Below, piece after piece: positions 1 through 8,053 of a stretch of DNA of 64,000 nucleotides. Below the pieces are notes generated by a model. It was not told where the DNA came from. It worked only from the letters and a program-made list of their open reading frames with translations, and searched no databases. Each line of letters opens with the position of its first letter. Position 1 is the first letter of the stretch. Both the position numbers and the translations under genes were made by a program. The stretch spans positions 124,001-188,000 of the forward strand of contig NZ_JAFBEB010000004.1 of the NCBI RefSeq assembly GCF_016908525.1, read 5' to 3'. This DNA is from Brevibacillus fulvus (GTDB lineage: Bacteria > Bacillota > Bacilli > Brevibacillales > Brevibacillaceae).

Positions 1-1719
1 CAGCACTTGAATATCTTTTGCCGTATATCCTTTTTTTACGGCCCCGAGGCAAATTTGTTTCACTACTTCGGCCACATCTTGTGGCGAACTTGTGAAAAAT
101 CGCCGATCTGGCAAATTTGCGTGCAAATTTTGCGGAACTTCCCCTCGGCGAATTTCGTGAGCCAATTGGATAATCGTCGATTCCTCCGCCTGCCGGTAAA
201 TCTCCGTCAATTGGACACACGGCAACAGCCCCGAGCGGATAACATCGGACAGTACGTTGCCTGGCCCGACGGAGGGAAGCTGATCAGGATCTCCAACCAA
301 GATGATTTGCATGTCATCAGGAATTGCGCGAAACAGTTGGTTGGCCAACCAAATGTCAACCATCGACATCTCATCGACGATCAGCAGTTTTCCCTGAATG
401 GGATGTTCGTGATCCCGTTCAAAACTGTCACCCTTCCAGCCGAGCAGCCGGTGTATCGTCATTGCCGGCAAGCCGGTCGTTTCTGTCATCCGCTTGGCAG
501 CGCGGCCCGTCGGTGCGACCAGCAAGATCGGAAAAGGCTGTTCATGCGGATCATACCGCTTCAAATCCAGACTGATACCGTGCAAATAAGCAAAAATGCG
601 GCAAATCCCGCGAATGACCGTTGTCTTCCCGGTACCTGGACCGCCTGTCAACAGCATCAACCCCGATTCGATCGCCTTTTCAATCGCTTCTTTCTGCGTC
701 GGTGCGTAGCTGATACCCAATTCTTCTTCAATTTTTCCCAGCGCCTGATAAAATTCCGATGCAGGGAATTGTGCAAGCGGTTCTCTCTCCCGGAAGTAGC
801 GAAGCCGTTTGGCCAAGCCAATTTCCGCAAAAAATAGCGACGGCAAATAAATCCGCGTCTCTTCCCAATAAATTTTGTTGTCCAGAAACAACGCTTGCAG
901 CGCAGATTCGATCTGTTCCCGTTGAAAAGGATGCCCCCCGCACTCGTCTAACAGCTTTAGCGTCTTGTCGATCAGTTCACCGTCGGGCATATACACATGT
1001 CCCTCGCCATATGCCGCTTCCTGCAACAAGTGCAGTGCCGCCGCTTTGACCCGTTCGGGGGAAGATGCGGATATCCCCGTCGCCCGCGCAATTTCGTCAG
1101 CGCGGCGAAAACCGATTCCTTGCACCTCTTCAATCAGGCGATACGGCGTTTCCGTGAGCACTGTCATCGTCTCGTGCTTGAACGTTTGGTAAATGCGCAA
1201 CGCTAGGTGAACACCGAGGCCGAACTGATATAAAAACACCATCGCTTGTTCCAGTGAGCGATGTTCCAAAACCGACTCATAAATTTGTTTGGCCCGTTTG
1301 GGGGAAATGCCCGGAACGGTTTGCAGCTCGTCGGGGTTTTCGGCAATAATCGTCAGTGCGTTAACCCCTAAATGTTCGACAATCCGTTTGGCCAATTTTT
1401 TGCCAATTCCGCTAAACAAGCCACTGGCCAAATACTTTTCCACGCCTGCTTGCGTTTTTGGCGTTTCCCGTTCGTATCGATTGGCGGCATACTGGCTGCC
1501 AAACCTGGGGTGCGTTTTCCACTCACCGTAAAAGGTAAACAGTTCTTCGGCATGCGGACGCGGAAAATGCCCAACGACAATGACTTCTTGCTCTTTGACA
1601 TGCTCGGTGGTCTCCTCGATTTTAAGCCGTACGACCCCGTACCAGTTTTCTTCATTATAAAAAATTTCCTGAATCACATGCCCGCGAATATATGTTTCTG
1701 CAAACAAAGGGAGCTGCAA
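1..1719 (-). CDS. recD2: RecD2-type ATP-dependent DNA helicase (3' end beyond window)
   Basis: Superfamily 1B 5'-3' DNA helicase of the RecD2 type (B. subtilis YrrC), acting in DNA repair without RecBC. The first 573 residues are visible and the C-terminus runs off the left edge in frame. Visible parts are an N-terminal OB-like segment, helix-hairpin-helix stretches around residues 95-230 (VPGISPKRAKQIYE, IEEVQGIGFRRADEI), Walker A LLTGGPGTGKTT and Walker B LLIVDEMSMVD, then LVGDPDQLPSVGPG. The start is inferred as TTG at 1719, preceded by GGAGGGTGATTTGAG; no ATG in this frame is better placed. In Bacillus trmU and a TPR gene lie between the cysteine desulfurase and recD2, but here there are only about 200 bp. 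Function is firm; the start is likely. Confidence 0.93.
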   Translation of the reverse strand, partial: MQLPLFAETYIRGHVIQEIFYNEENWYGVVRLKIEETTEHVKEQEVIVVGHFPRPHAEELFTFYGEWKTHPRFGSQYAANRYERETPKTQAGVEKYLASGLFSGIGKKLAKRIVEHLGVNALTIIAENPDELQTVPGISPKRAKQIYESVLEHRSLEQAMVFLYQFGLGVHLALRIYQTFKHETMTVLTETPYRLIEEVQGIGFRRADEIARATGISASSPERVKAAALHLLQEAAYGEGHVYMPDGELIDKTLKLLDECGGHPFQREQIESALQALFLDNKIYWEETRIYLPSLFFAEIGLAKRLRYFREREPLAQFPASEFYQALGKIEEELGISYAPTQKEAIEKAIESGLMLLTGGPGTGKTTVIRGICRIFAYLHGISLDLKRYDPHEQPFPILLVAPTGRAAKRMTETTGLPAMTIHRLLGWKGDSFERDHEHPIQGKLLIVDEMSMVDIWLANQLFRAIPDDMQIILVGDPDQLPSVGPGNVLSDVIRSGLLPCVQLTEIYRQAEESTIIQLAHEIRRGEVPQNLHANLPDRRFFTSSPQDVAEVVKQICLGAVKKGYTAKDIQVL

Positions 1720-1834
1720 CTCAAATCACCCTCCATTCTTCCGATGGCCACCGCTCTGATCTTCGTTGATCCAGCCCGTCCTTCTGATCCGCCGAGCAAG
1801 GCCCAGGAAAGATGTAACGAACCGCTTCCGACAG

Positions 1835-1866
1835 CAAAAAATCCACTTGAAAAAGTGGATTTTGCC
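1835..1866 (-). terminator. Intrinsic terminator after the cysteine desulfurase gene
   Basis: On the minus strand a 10-bp stem AAATCCACTT/AAGTGGATTT is followed by a T-rich tract. It would end the cymR-desulfurase transcript before recD2. Confidence 0.75.
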
Positions 1867-1878
1867 GTATAATCCTAA

Positions 1879-1907
1879 ATTGTAAACCGTTTGACTGTTT
1901 CTGACAA
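1879..1907 (-). promoter_or_regulatory. Candidate sigma-A promoter upstream of recD2
   Basis: On the minus strand TTGTCA (1907-1902), a 17-bp spacer and TACAAT (1884-1879). The predicted start, near 1872, lies immediately before the hairpin at 1835-1866, so transcripts from here would meet a terminator at once. Confidence 0.5.
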
Positions 1908-1925
1908 CCTTGGTTCAACCAACAT

Positions 1926-3074
1926 TTATTTGGAACGCCCGAGCCGTTTGACGATTTCACCCGTCTTCTTGGCCGCTTCGCGCACTTCTTCGAGCGTATT
2001 GGTGATGCCGAAGCTGAAGCGAACAGCAGACTCGGCAATCGGTTGCTCCAGGCACATTGCCGTCAATACATGGGAAAGTTCCAGTGAACCGGACGTACAA
2101 GCTGATCCGCTGGCGGCGGCGATCCCGACGAGGTCGAGATTGAGCAGCATCGTTTCCGTGTCGACTTCCGGAAAACTGACGTTGAGAATGTGGGGAAGAA
2201 AACGTTCCGGGTGTCCGTTTAGCTGATGGCGGATACTGTCCTCCTGCCACACTTGCAGCATCGTCTGGCGCAGCTGCAAATATTTTTTCACCCGTTCCCC
2301 CATTTCTTCCTGCGTCACTTTGACCGCTTCGCCAAACCCGACGATTCCGGCCACATTTTCCGTTCCGCCGCGCCGTTTCCGCTCCTGGTTGCCGCCAAGC
2401 AAATAAGGGATAAAGTTGACATTGCGTTTCATATAAAGGGCGCCGACCCCTTTTGGCCCATTGATTTTGTGGGCGGAGACAGACAACAGATCTACTGGCA
2501 GGGCGGCCACATCGATCGGCAAAACGCCAAACGCCTGGACTGCATCGGTATGAAAGTAAATGCCGCGCTCTTGCAAAAACTGACCAATTTCCACGATCGG
2601 CTGAATCGTGCCGACTTCATTGTTTCCATACATAATCGAGACGAGAATCGTGTCGGGCCGCACCGCTTCTTGCACTTGTTCCAAATGGACCATTCCTGTC
2701 TGATCGACAGGCAAATAGGTAACGTCAAAGCCGATTTGTTCCAAATGTTCACAAGCGTGCAGCACGGCATGATGTTCGATCTGCGAAGTAATAATATGTT
2801 TACCGCGTTCCCGGTTGGCCATCGCCACACCGATCAAGGCCATGTTGTCGGCTTCGGTCCCTCCGCTGGTAAACACAAGCTGGGCGGGGTCCGCTCCCAT
2901 GAATCCGGCGATTCTTTCCCGCGCCTGTTCCATTGCTTTGCGGGAATCACGGCCGAAACCATGGATACTGGACGGGTTGCCAAAAAACTGGGTGAGATAA
3001 GGCTGCATCGCTTCCCACACCCGCGGATGTACCGGAGTGGTGGCAGCATGATCTAAATAAATGCGATTAGGCAA
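1926..3074 (-). CDS. yrvO: Cysteine desulfurase, IscS/NifS family (YrvO-like)
   Basis: PLP-dependent enzyme that takes sulfur from L-cysteine as a persulfide for Fe-S cluster assembly or tRNA thiolation. At 382 residues it has normal family length. It opens with YLDHAATTPVHP; HTDAVQAFG carries the PLP-contacting Asp, and SVSAHKINGPKG holds the PLP lysine. The persulfide cysteine is in SGSACTSGSLELSHVL near residue 325. It lies just downstream of cymR with a 24-bp gap, so the two are probably co-transcribed, and a terminator follows. In Bacillus the partner trmU (mnmA) is next; it is absent here, so the tRNA thiolase would have to be elsewhere. YrvO versus housekeeping IscS cannot be settled from sequence alone. 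Confidence 0.93.
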   Translation of the reverse strand: MPNRIYLDHAATTPVHPRVWEAMQPYLTQFFGNPSSIHGFGRDSRKAMEQARERIAGFMGADPAQLVFTSGGTEADNMALIGVAMANRERGKHIITSQIEHHAVLHACEHLEQIGFDVTYLPVDQTGMVHLEQVQEAVRPDTILVSIMYGNNEVGTIQPIVEIGQFLQERGIYFHTDAVQAFGVLPIDVAALPVDLLSVSAHKINGPKGVGALYMKRNVNFIPYLLGGNQERKRRGGTENVAGIVGFGEAVKVTQEEMGERVKKYLQLRQTMLQVWQEDSIRHQLNGHPERFLPHILNVSFPEVDTETMLLNLDLVGIAAASGSACTSGSLELSHVLTAMCLEQPIAESAVRFSFGITNTLEEVREAAKKTGEIVKRLGRSK

Positions 3075-3098
3075 TTGAGGTCACCTTTTCTTTGCTTG

Positions 3099-3518
3099 TT
3101 AGATGTAAAACATATATCCTTCCGAATCACCCTCATCTTGATAGGTGATTAAATCTTTTAACGTCGTGGAATCGAGGACGGACGAGATACTGTCGCGAAT
3201 GCGCAGCCAAAGATAACGTTTGGCCGGGTCCTCCTCTTCGGAAAATTCAACCGGGCTGATCGGTCCTTCCAAGACACGCAGAATTTCGCCCGAGGTGATC
3301 TCTTCCGGCTTTTTGGCGAGAATATAGCCGCCGTACGCTCCGCGAATGCTTTTCACCAGACCGGCATTGCGCAGCGGGGCAATTAATTGCTCCAAATAAT
3401 GTTCGGATAAATCATTTTTTTGGGCAATGCTTTTGAGCGAAACGGGTCCGTCGCCTAGCCGATTGGCTAATTCCATCATGATCGTTAACCCATAGCGACC
3501 TTTTGTCGATATTTTCAC
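3099..3518 (-). CDS. cymR: Rrf2-family transcriptional regulator, CymR-like
   Basis: A 139-residue winged-helix regulator starting KISTKGRYGLTIMMELA, typical of the Rrf2 family. It contains no cysteine, so it cannot carry the Fe-S cluster of IscR or NsrR; this agrees with CymR, the repressor of cysteine and sulfur metabolism in Bacillus. The start is GTG at 3518 with AAGGAGGAG 9 bp upstream; the reading frame stays open about 60 codons further upstream, but without a matching ribosome site or family similarity. It is directly followed by the cysteine desulfurase gene. Regulation through CysK binding is known for B. subtilis CymR and only inferred here. Confidence 0.9.
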   Translation of the reverse strand: MKISTKGRYGLTIMMELANRLGDGPVSLKSIAQKNDLSEHYLEQLIAPLRNAGLVKSIRGAYGGYILAKKPEEITSGEILRVLEGPISPVEFSEEEDPAKRYLWLRIRDSISSVLDSTTLKDLITYQDEGDSEGYMFYI

Positions 3519-3643
3519 TTCGTGAACTCTCCTCCTTGGCCTGTTATTCACTGTTTTCTGTTTTCTTATGCATCGTGCTCCCAACCTTTCCCCGCTTAAG
3601 TCCCCTGTATGCGGGGCAAACTTCCGACAGGGGGGTGAAGCGG

Positions 3644-3805
3644 ATGGCATCCAAACAGGAGCGAAATCATCCATCTGAAACATTGTACAAGTATCCGGCG
3701 GGAACAATCGCCCACAAAGCTCGTTTTGGCGACAGCGTCAACAGCAAACGGCCAAATGAGCAAGGGAATTTGCCAGATGATCAACCATATACCGATCGTC
3801 AATGA
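3644..3805 (+). CDS. Small hydrophilic protein of unknown function (53 aa)
   Basis: A 53-residue plus-strand ORF between two minus-strand genes. It begins MASKQERNHPSETLYKYP and ends DQPYTDRQ; it is highly polar, with no membrane segment and no cysteine. AGGGGGGTGAAG lies just before the ATG, and a good terminator starts three bases after the stop, so it has the marks of a complete small gene. No family was recognised. Composition resembles small spore-core proteins of Bacilli, but that is only a guess. Confidence 0.55.
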   Translation: MASKQERNHPSETLYKYPAGTIAHKARFGDSVNSKRPNEQGNLPDDQPYTDRQ

Positions 3806-3830
3806 AATCCCTGCCTGGCAGGGGTTTTTC
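3806..3830 (+). terminator. Intrinsic terminator after the 53-aa ORF
   Basis: AAATCCCTG, loop CCTGG, CAGGGGTTT, then more T: a 9-bp stem including one G-T pair. The T tract is best on the plus strand, but the hairpin could also serve rarA, which ends at 3853 on the other strand. Confidence 0.7.
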
Positions 3831-3852
3831 TTGTTCCTTTCAATCTCACGGC

Positions 3853-5190
3853 TTACTGGCGATCCGGTCTGTTGCGCAAACGGCGCATTTCCTGCCATTT
3901 CTTCATATTTCGTTCGTAACCGATTTCCTTTGGTTTGTAAAAGGAATGGTGAACCCCGTCTGGCAAGTATTGCTGGGGAACATATCCATCCGGATAATCA
4001 TGCGGATAGAGGTAGCCCGCGCCATGTCCCAGTTTGGCTGCCCCTTTGTAGCTGCGATCGCGCAGATGAACCGGCACAGGTTTGTGCCCCTCTGTGCGGA
4101 TCGTCTCCAAAGCCTGATTGATTCCCACATAAGCAGCGTTGCTCTTCGGTGCGCTGGCCAAATAAGTGGTTGCTTGCGCCAGCGGAATTCTCCCTTCCGG
4201 CATCCCGACCAGTTCCAATGCCTGAAAACAGGAAACAGCGACCTGGAGGGCCTGGGGATCGGCATTGCCGACATCCTCCGAGGCAGAGATGACCAAGCGC
4301 CGGGCGATAAAGCGCGGATCTTCTCCGGCATCGATCATGCGGGCCAGCCAGTATAAAGCAGCGTCAGGATCGGAACCGCGAATCGACTTAATGAAAGCGG
4401 AAATCGTGTCATAGTGGTTATCCCCGCTTTTATCGTAGCGAACCGTGCGGCGTTGAATCGATTCCACCGCCACATCGAGAGTAATGCGGATTGAACCGTC
4501 TGCGCCAACCGGTGTCGTCGTCGCCGCCAATTCCAGCGCATTCAGCAATCGGCGGGCATCGCCTTCCGCATAGCGGATCAGATGCTCCGCTGCTTCCTCC
4601 TCAATTTTTACGTGCAAATCCCCCAAACCGTTTTTCCTGTCGGTTAGAGCACGCTCCATCACTTGCCGCAAATCCGCTTCCGACAACGGCTCCAGTTGGA
4701 AAATTTGCGAACGGGACAACAGCGCCGGATTTACCTCAAAAAACGGATTTTCCGTCGTCGCGCCAATCAAAATGATCGTGCCCTCTTCTACATAAGGAAG
4801 CAAGGCATCCTGCTGCGCCTTATTGAAGCGGTGAATCTCGTCAACAAACAAGGTTGTCCGCGTGTTTTCCATAACCAGCCGTTCCTTTGCCTCTTCCACC
4901 ACTTTGCGGATGTCTGTTACCCCTGCGGTGACAGCATTCAATTCCGCAAAACGGGAGCGGGTAGAGCGGGCGATTACTTTGGCCAACGTCGTTTTCCCCG
5001 TACCGGGCGGACCGTAAAAGATGAGCGAAGACACCTGGTCCGCTTCAATCGCGCGTCTGAGCAATTTACCCGGTCCCAAAATATGCGCTTGGCCGATAAC
5101 CTCCTGAACCGTTTGCGGACGCATCCTGGCCGCTAACGGTTTGTTCCGTCCCCCCTCTTGTTCGTCAAAGGCGTAAGTGAACAAATCCAT
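3853..5190 (-). CDS. rarA: Replication-associated recombination protein A (MgsA/RarA AAA+ ATPase)
   Basis: AAA+ ATPase of the clamp-loader-like RarA/WRNIP1 family that acts at stalled replication forks. Walker A is FYGPPGTGKTTLAK, Walker B is TTLFVDEIHRFNKAQQDALLP, and GATTENPFFEVNPALLSRSQIF contains sensor 1 and the arginine-finger region. The C-terminal half with SEDVGNADPQAL and HLRDRSYKGAAKLGHGAGYLYPHD is typical of the tetramerisation domain. Taking ATG 5190 gives 445 residues and MDLFTYAF at the N-terminus, with AAGGA upstream; ten upstream codons are open but less likely. It lies 8 bp after tcdA, so it is probably in the same transcript. Confidence 0.96.
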   Translation of the reverse strand: MDLFTYAFDEQEGGRNKPLAARMRPQTVQEVIGQAHILGPGKLLRRAIEADQVSSLIFYGPPGTGKTTLAKVIARSTRSRFAELNAVTAGVTDIRKVVEEAKERLVMENTRTTLFVDEIHRFNKAQQDALLPYVEEGTIILIGATTENPFFEVNPALLSRSQIFQLEPLSEADLRQVMERALTDRKNGLGDLHVKIEEEAAEHLIRYAEGDARRLLNALELAATTTPVGADGSIRITLDVAVESIQRRTVRYDKSGDNHYDTISAFIKSIRGSDPDAALYWLARMIDAGEDPRFIARRLVISASEDVGNADPQALQVAVSCFQALELVGMPEGRIPLAQATTYLASAPKSNAAYVGINQALETIRTEGHKPVPVHLRDRSYKGAAKLGHGAGYLYPHDYPDGYVPQQYLPDGVHHSFYKPKEIGYERNMKKWQEMRRLRNRPDRQ

Positions 5191-5198
5191 GTCTGTCC

Positions 5199-5954
5199 TT
5201 ACCCTTTGGCCGGCTGCCAATCGATGATATCGCGGACGACAACGCTGGCAAGGATCAAACCGGCTACCGACGGAACAAACGCGTTGCTCGCAGGGGGTTG
5301 ACGTACTTTGCGGATCGGCGAATTCGGATCAACAACGATCTGGTCGCGAACCTCGTCGCGGATCGTCACCGGGATCTCTTTGGAATATACCACTTTCACG
5401 CCTTTGTAGATGCGTTCTTTGCGCAATTCCCGGCGAATCACTTTGGCGATAGGGTCATAGCTGGTTTGCGAAATATCAGCTACTTCAAACCGCGTCGGAT
5501 CCATTTTGTTCGCTGCGCCCATGCTGCTGATAATCGGAATGTTGCGTTTTTTCGCTTCCAGAATCAAATGGATTTTGGCGGAAACCACATCCATCGCATC
5601 GACGATATAGTCGATGGGGAATTCAAACAGCCGCGTGTACGTTTCTTCGTTGTAAAACATATGCAGGGTAATCACTTCACACTCTGGATTGATCAGCGCG
5701 ATCCGTTCTTTCATCAATTCAGTTTTTTCCCGCCCGATCGTCTGCAAGTTCGCATGGATTTGACGGTTGATATTGGTAATATCGACAACGTCCTTGTCCA
5801 CAAGAATCAGCCTGCCCACTCCGGTTCGAGCCAATGCTTCCACGGTAAATGAGCCAACACCGCCGACCCCAAGGACAGCGACGGTACTATTCTTCAGTTT
5901 CTCTAAACCCTCTGGTCCAAAGGCCAATTCACAGCGCGAAAATTGATGTAACAT
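5199..5954 (-). CDS. tcdA: tRNA threonylcarbamoyladenosine dehydratase TcdA
   Basis: E1-like (ThiF/MoeB-type) enzyme that cyclises t6A to ct6A at position 37 of ANN-decoding tRNAs using ATP. The nucleotide-binding loop is VAVLGVGGVGSFTVEALAR, followed by LVDKDVVDITNINRQ and the central DAMDVVSAKIHL; the C-terminus has PSVAGLILASVVV. At 251 residues from ATG 5954 it has family length; a TTG four codons upstream sits too close to the AAAGG ribosome site. The Bacillus orthologue is YrvM, and the order aspS - 6S RNA - yrvM - rarA is the same as there. Confidence 0.94.
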   Translation of the reverse strand: MLHQFSRCELAFGPEGLEKLKNSTVAVLGVGGVGSFTVEALARTGVGRLILVDKDVVDITNINRQIHANLQTIGREKTELMKERIALINPECEVITLHMFYNEETYTRLFEFPIDYIVDAMDVVSAKIHLILEAKKRNIPIISSMGAANKMDPTRFEVADISQTSYDPIAKVIRRELRKERIYKGVKVVYSKEIPVTIRDEVRDQIVVDPNSPIRKVRQPPASNAFVPSVAGLILASVVVRDIIDWQPAKG

Positions 5955-6008
5955 ATGTCGAAACAACCTTTCACTTTAATCTCATCGGATAAGTAGGGAA
6001 GCATAGAG

Positions 6009-6197
6009 AAAAAAGCCCCATTATGCCGTGTTGCTCCTCAGTTTTGAACCTGCACTAGCAGGTGGGTGTACCGCCTGACCGCTTCAAACTTCCACTCGAA
6101 GGAGGCATGTCATTGCGGCCACGGACAAGAACTCCCTTTAAAAGGGTTGTGGCTCAAAACTATCGGAAGTCACGCACATCGCAGGGCTTTTTTAATT
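6009..6197 (-). ncRNA. ssrS: 6S RNA (ssrS/bsrA-type)
   Basis: The 189 bases between tcdA and aspS form the shape of 6S RNA, the RNA that binds the sigma-A RNA polymerase holoenzyme. On the minus strand the 5' end AAAGCCCTGCGATGTGCGTG pairs with the 3' part CAACACGGCATAATGGGGC to make a long interrupted closing stem. The middle has internal hairpins (AACCCTTTTAAAGGG, ACCTGCTAGTGCAGGT), and the 3' end closes with GGGGC and six T. Position is strong support: B. subtilis bsrA also lies between aspS and yrvM. A sigma-A promoter sits just upstream. The opposite strand is nearly as foldable, so the strand rests on the promoter and synteny. Confidence 0.85.
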
Positions 6198-6203
6198 ACT
6201 TAT

Positions 6204-6232
6204 ATCGTATACGAAGCAAGAGAGGATCGCAA
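6204..6232 (-). promoter_or_regulatory. Sigma-A promoter of the 6S RNA
   Basis: TTGCGA (6232-6227), a 17-bp spacer and TACGAT (6209-6204) on the minus strand, placing the start near 6197-6199, just before the closing stem of the RNA. Confidence 0.7.
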
Positions 6233-6243
6233 GTTTCCCTGCC

Positions 6244-8034
6244 TTACGCCTCTTCGCCGTCTTCCTTCTCTGCAATGCTGGCGATATGCAGATCCTTCAA
6301 CTGGGCTTCTTCGACCGTTCCCGGCGCATTCACCATCAAGTCGCTGGCACTCGCCGTTTTCGGGAAGGCAATGACCTCGCGCAAATTGTTGCGGCCAGCC
6401 AGCAGCATGATCAGGCGGTCCAAGCCAAGGGCGATTCCGCCATGCGGAGGTGTGCCGTATTCAAAGGCATCGAGCAGGAAGCCGAATTTTTCCCGCGCAT
6501 CTTCCGGACTGTGCCCCAGAATTTTGAACATTTTCTCCTGAACGTCGCGTTTGAAAATCCGCATCGAACCGCCGCCGAGCTCATAGCCGTTCAACACCAT
6601 GTCATACGCCTGGGCGCGCATTTTGCTTGGATCGGTTTCAAACAGATGCAAGTCTTCGTCTTTTGGACGGGTAAACGGATGGTGCAGCGCCACATAACGT
6701 TGCGCATCCTCATCCCATTCTACCAACGGGAAGTCAACCACCCACAGGAACGCAAACTTGCTTTCGTCGATCAAGCCCAATTCCGCTCCCAATTTGGAAC
6801 GAAGAGCACCCAATGCATCGGCAACCACTTTGGGTTTATCGGCCACAAACAGAAGCAAATCTCCATCAGCAACCTCCAACCGCTCTTTCATCGCCTGCAT
6901 TTCCGCTTCGGTAAAGAATTTGGCGATCGGCCCTTTTACTTCGCCGTCTTTGAAACCGATCCAGGCCAAGCCTTTGGCGCCGTACCGGGAAGCGAATTTG
7001 CCCAGATCATCGGCTTCCTTGCGGGAATAATGGCCGCAGCCTTTGGCATTGATCGCTTTCACTTGCCCGCCGTTTTCCACGACGCTGGCAAATACTTTAA
7101 ACCCGCTGTTTGCGACCAGATCGGAGACATCGACCAGTTCCATGCCAAAGCGGACATCCGGCTTGTCCGAACCATAGCGAGCCATTGCTTCCGCATAAGT
7201 CAGACGCGGGAACGGAGTCGGCACATCAACGCCGATCGTTTGTTTGAATACATGGGCAACCATTTTTTCCATCATCGGCAGCAAGTCTTCCATCGACAAG
7301 AAGGAAGTCTCAATATCGACCTGGGTAAATTCAGGTTGCCGGTCTGCCCGCAAATCTTCGTCGCGGAAGCAGCGAACGATCTGGTAATAGCGCTCAAAAC
7401 CGGAAACCATCAACAGCTGCTTGAACAGCTGCGGAGATTGCGGCAAAGCGTAAAATTCGCCTGGATGAACGCGCGAGGGAACCAAATAGTCGCGCGCGCC
7501 TTCCGGAGTGCTTTTGGTCAGCATCGGAGTTTCCACTTCCAGGAAGCCGTTGCTGTCGAGGAAATCGCGGAAAGCTTTCGCTGCCTTGCTGCGGAGAATG
7601 AAGTTGCGCTGCATTTCCGGACGGCGCAAATCCAGATAACGATATTTCAAACGGATTTGCTCATCGACATCCAGATCATCTTCAATCGGGAATGCCGGCG
7701 TTTTGGCCTCGTTGAGGATGGTGATCGTATGGATATGAACCTCGATTTCCCCTGTTTTCAATTTGGGGTTGACCGCTTCGGGAGCGCGTTCCACCACTTT
7801 TCCGGTAACGGACAGCACATATTCGCTGCGCGCTTTATCGGCGATTTCCCACGCTTCTTTATTGTATTCGGGATTGAACACGACCTGGACGAGCCCTTCC
7901 CTGTCCCGCAGATCAATAAAGATGACGCCGCCCAAATCGCGTCGTTTTTGCACCCAACCGTTTAACGTCACTTCTTGTCCTACTAACTCTTTGCTGACTT
8001 GTCCGCAATATATGGTACGTTGTTTCCACTCCAT
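6244..8034 (-). CDS. aspS: Aspartyl-tRNA synthetase
   Basis: Class IIb synthetase charging tRNA-Asp; 596 residues, the usual bacterial length. An N-terminal OB anticodon-binding domain (about residues 1-110, [22 protein letters not shown]) is followed by the catalytic core with motif 2 [20 protein letters not shown] and motif 3 [13 protein letters not shown] insertion domain lies in between (about 290-420). Whether it is strictly discriminating or also charges tRNA-Asn cannot be read with confidence. The ATG at 8034 follows AAAGGAG. It lies 19 bp after hisS and shares its T-box-controlled transcript. The 6S RNA has its own promoter immediately downstream. Confidence 0.98.
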   Translation of the reverse strand: MEWKQRTIYCGQVSKELVGQEVTLNGWVQKRRDLGGVIFIDLRDREGLVQVVFNPEYNKEAWEIADKARSEYVLSVTGKVVERAPEAVNPKLKTGEIEVHIHTITILNEAKTPAFPIEDDLDVDEQIRLKYRYLDLRRPEMQRNFILRSKAAKAFRDFLDSNGFLEVETPMLTKSTPEGARDYLVPSRVHPGEFYALPQSPQLFKQLLMVSGFERYYQIVRCFRDEDLRADRQPEFTQVDIETSFLSMEDLLPMMEKMVAHVFKQTIGVDVPTPFPRLTYAEAMARYGSDKPDVRFGMELVDVSDLVANSGFKVFASVVENGGQVKAINAKGCGHYSRKEADDLGKFASRYGAKGLAWIGFKDGEVKGPIAKFFTEAEMQAMKERLEVADGDLLLFVADKPKVVADALGALRSKLGAELGLIDESKFAFLWVVDFPLVEWDEDAQRYVALHHPFTRPKDEDLHLFETDPSKMRAQAYDMVLNGYELGGGSMRIFKRDVQEKMFKILGHSPEDAREKFGFLLDAFEYGTPPHGGIALGLDRLIMLLAGRNNLREVIAFPKTASASDLMVNAPGTVEEAQLKDLHIASIAEKEDGEEA

Positions 8035-8053
8035 CGTTTTTTACTCCTTTATT

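Noticed and set aside
1372-1872. 166-codon plus-strand ORF over the recD2 start
   Set aside because: It is antisense to the conserved N-terminus of RecD2 and has no ribosome site.
6286-7965. 559-codon plus-strand ORF opposite aspS
   Set aside because: It is exactly antisense to a complete, motif-rich AspRS, lacks a ribosome site and known domains, and has the composition of a codon-shadow frame.
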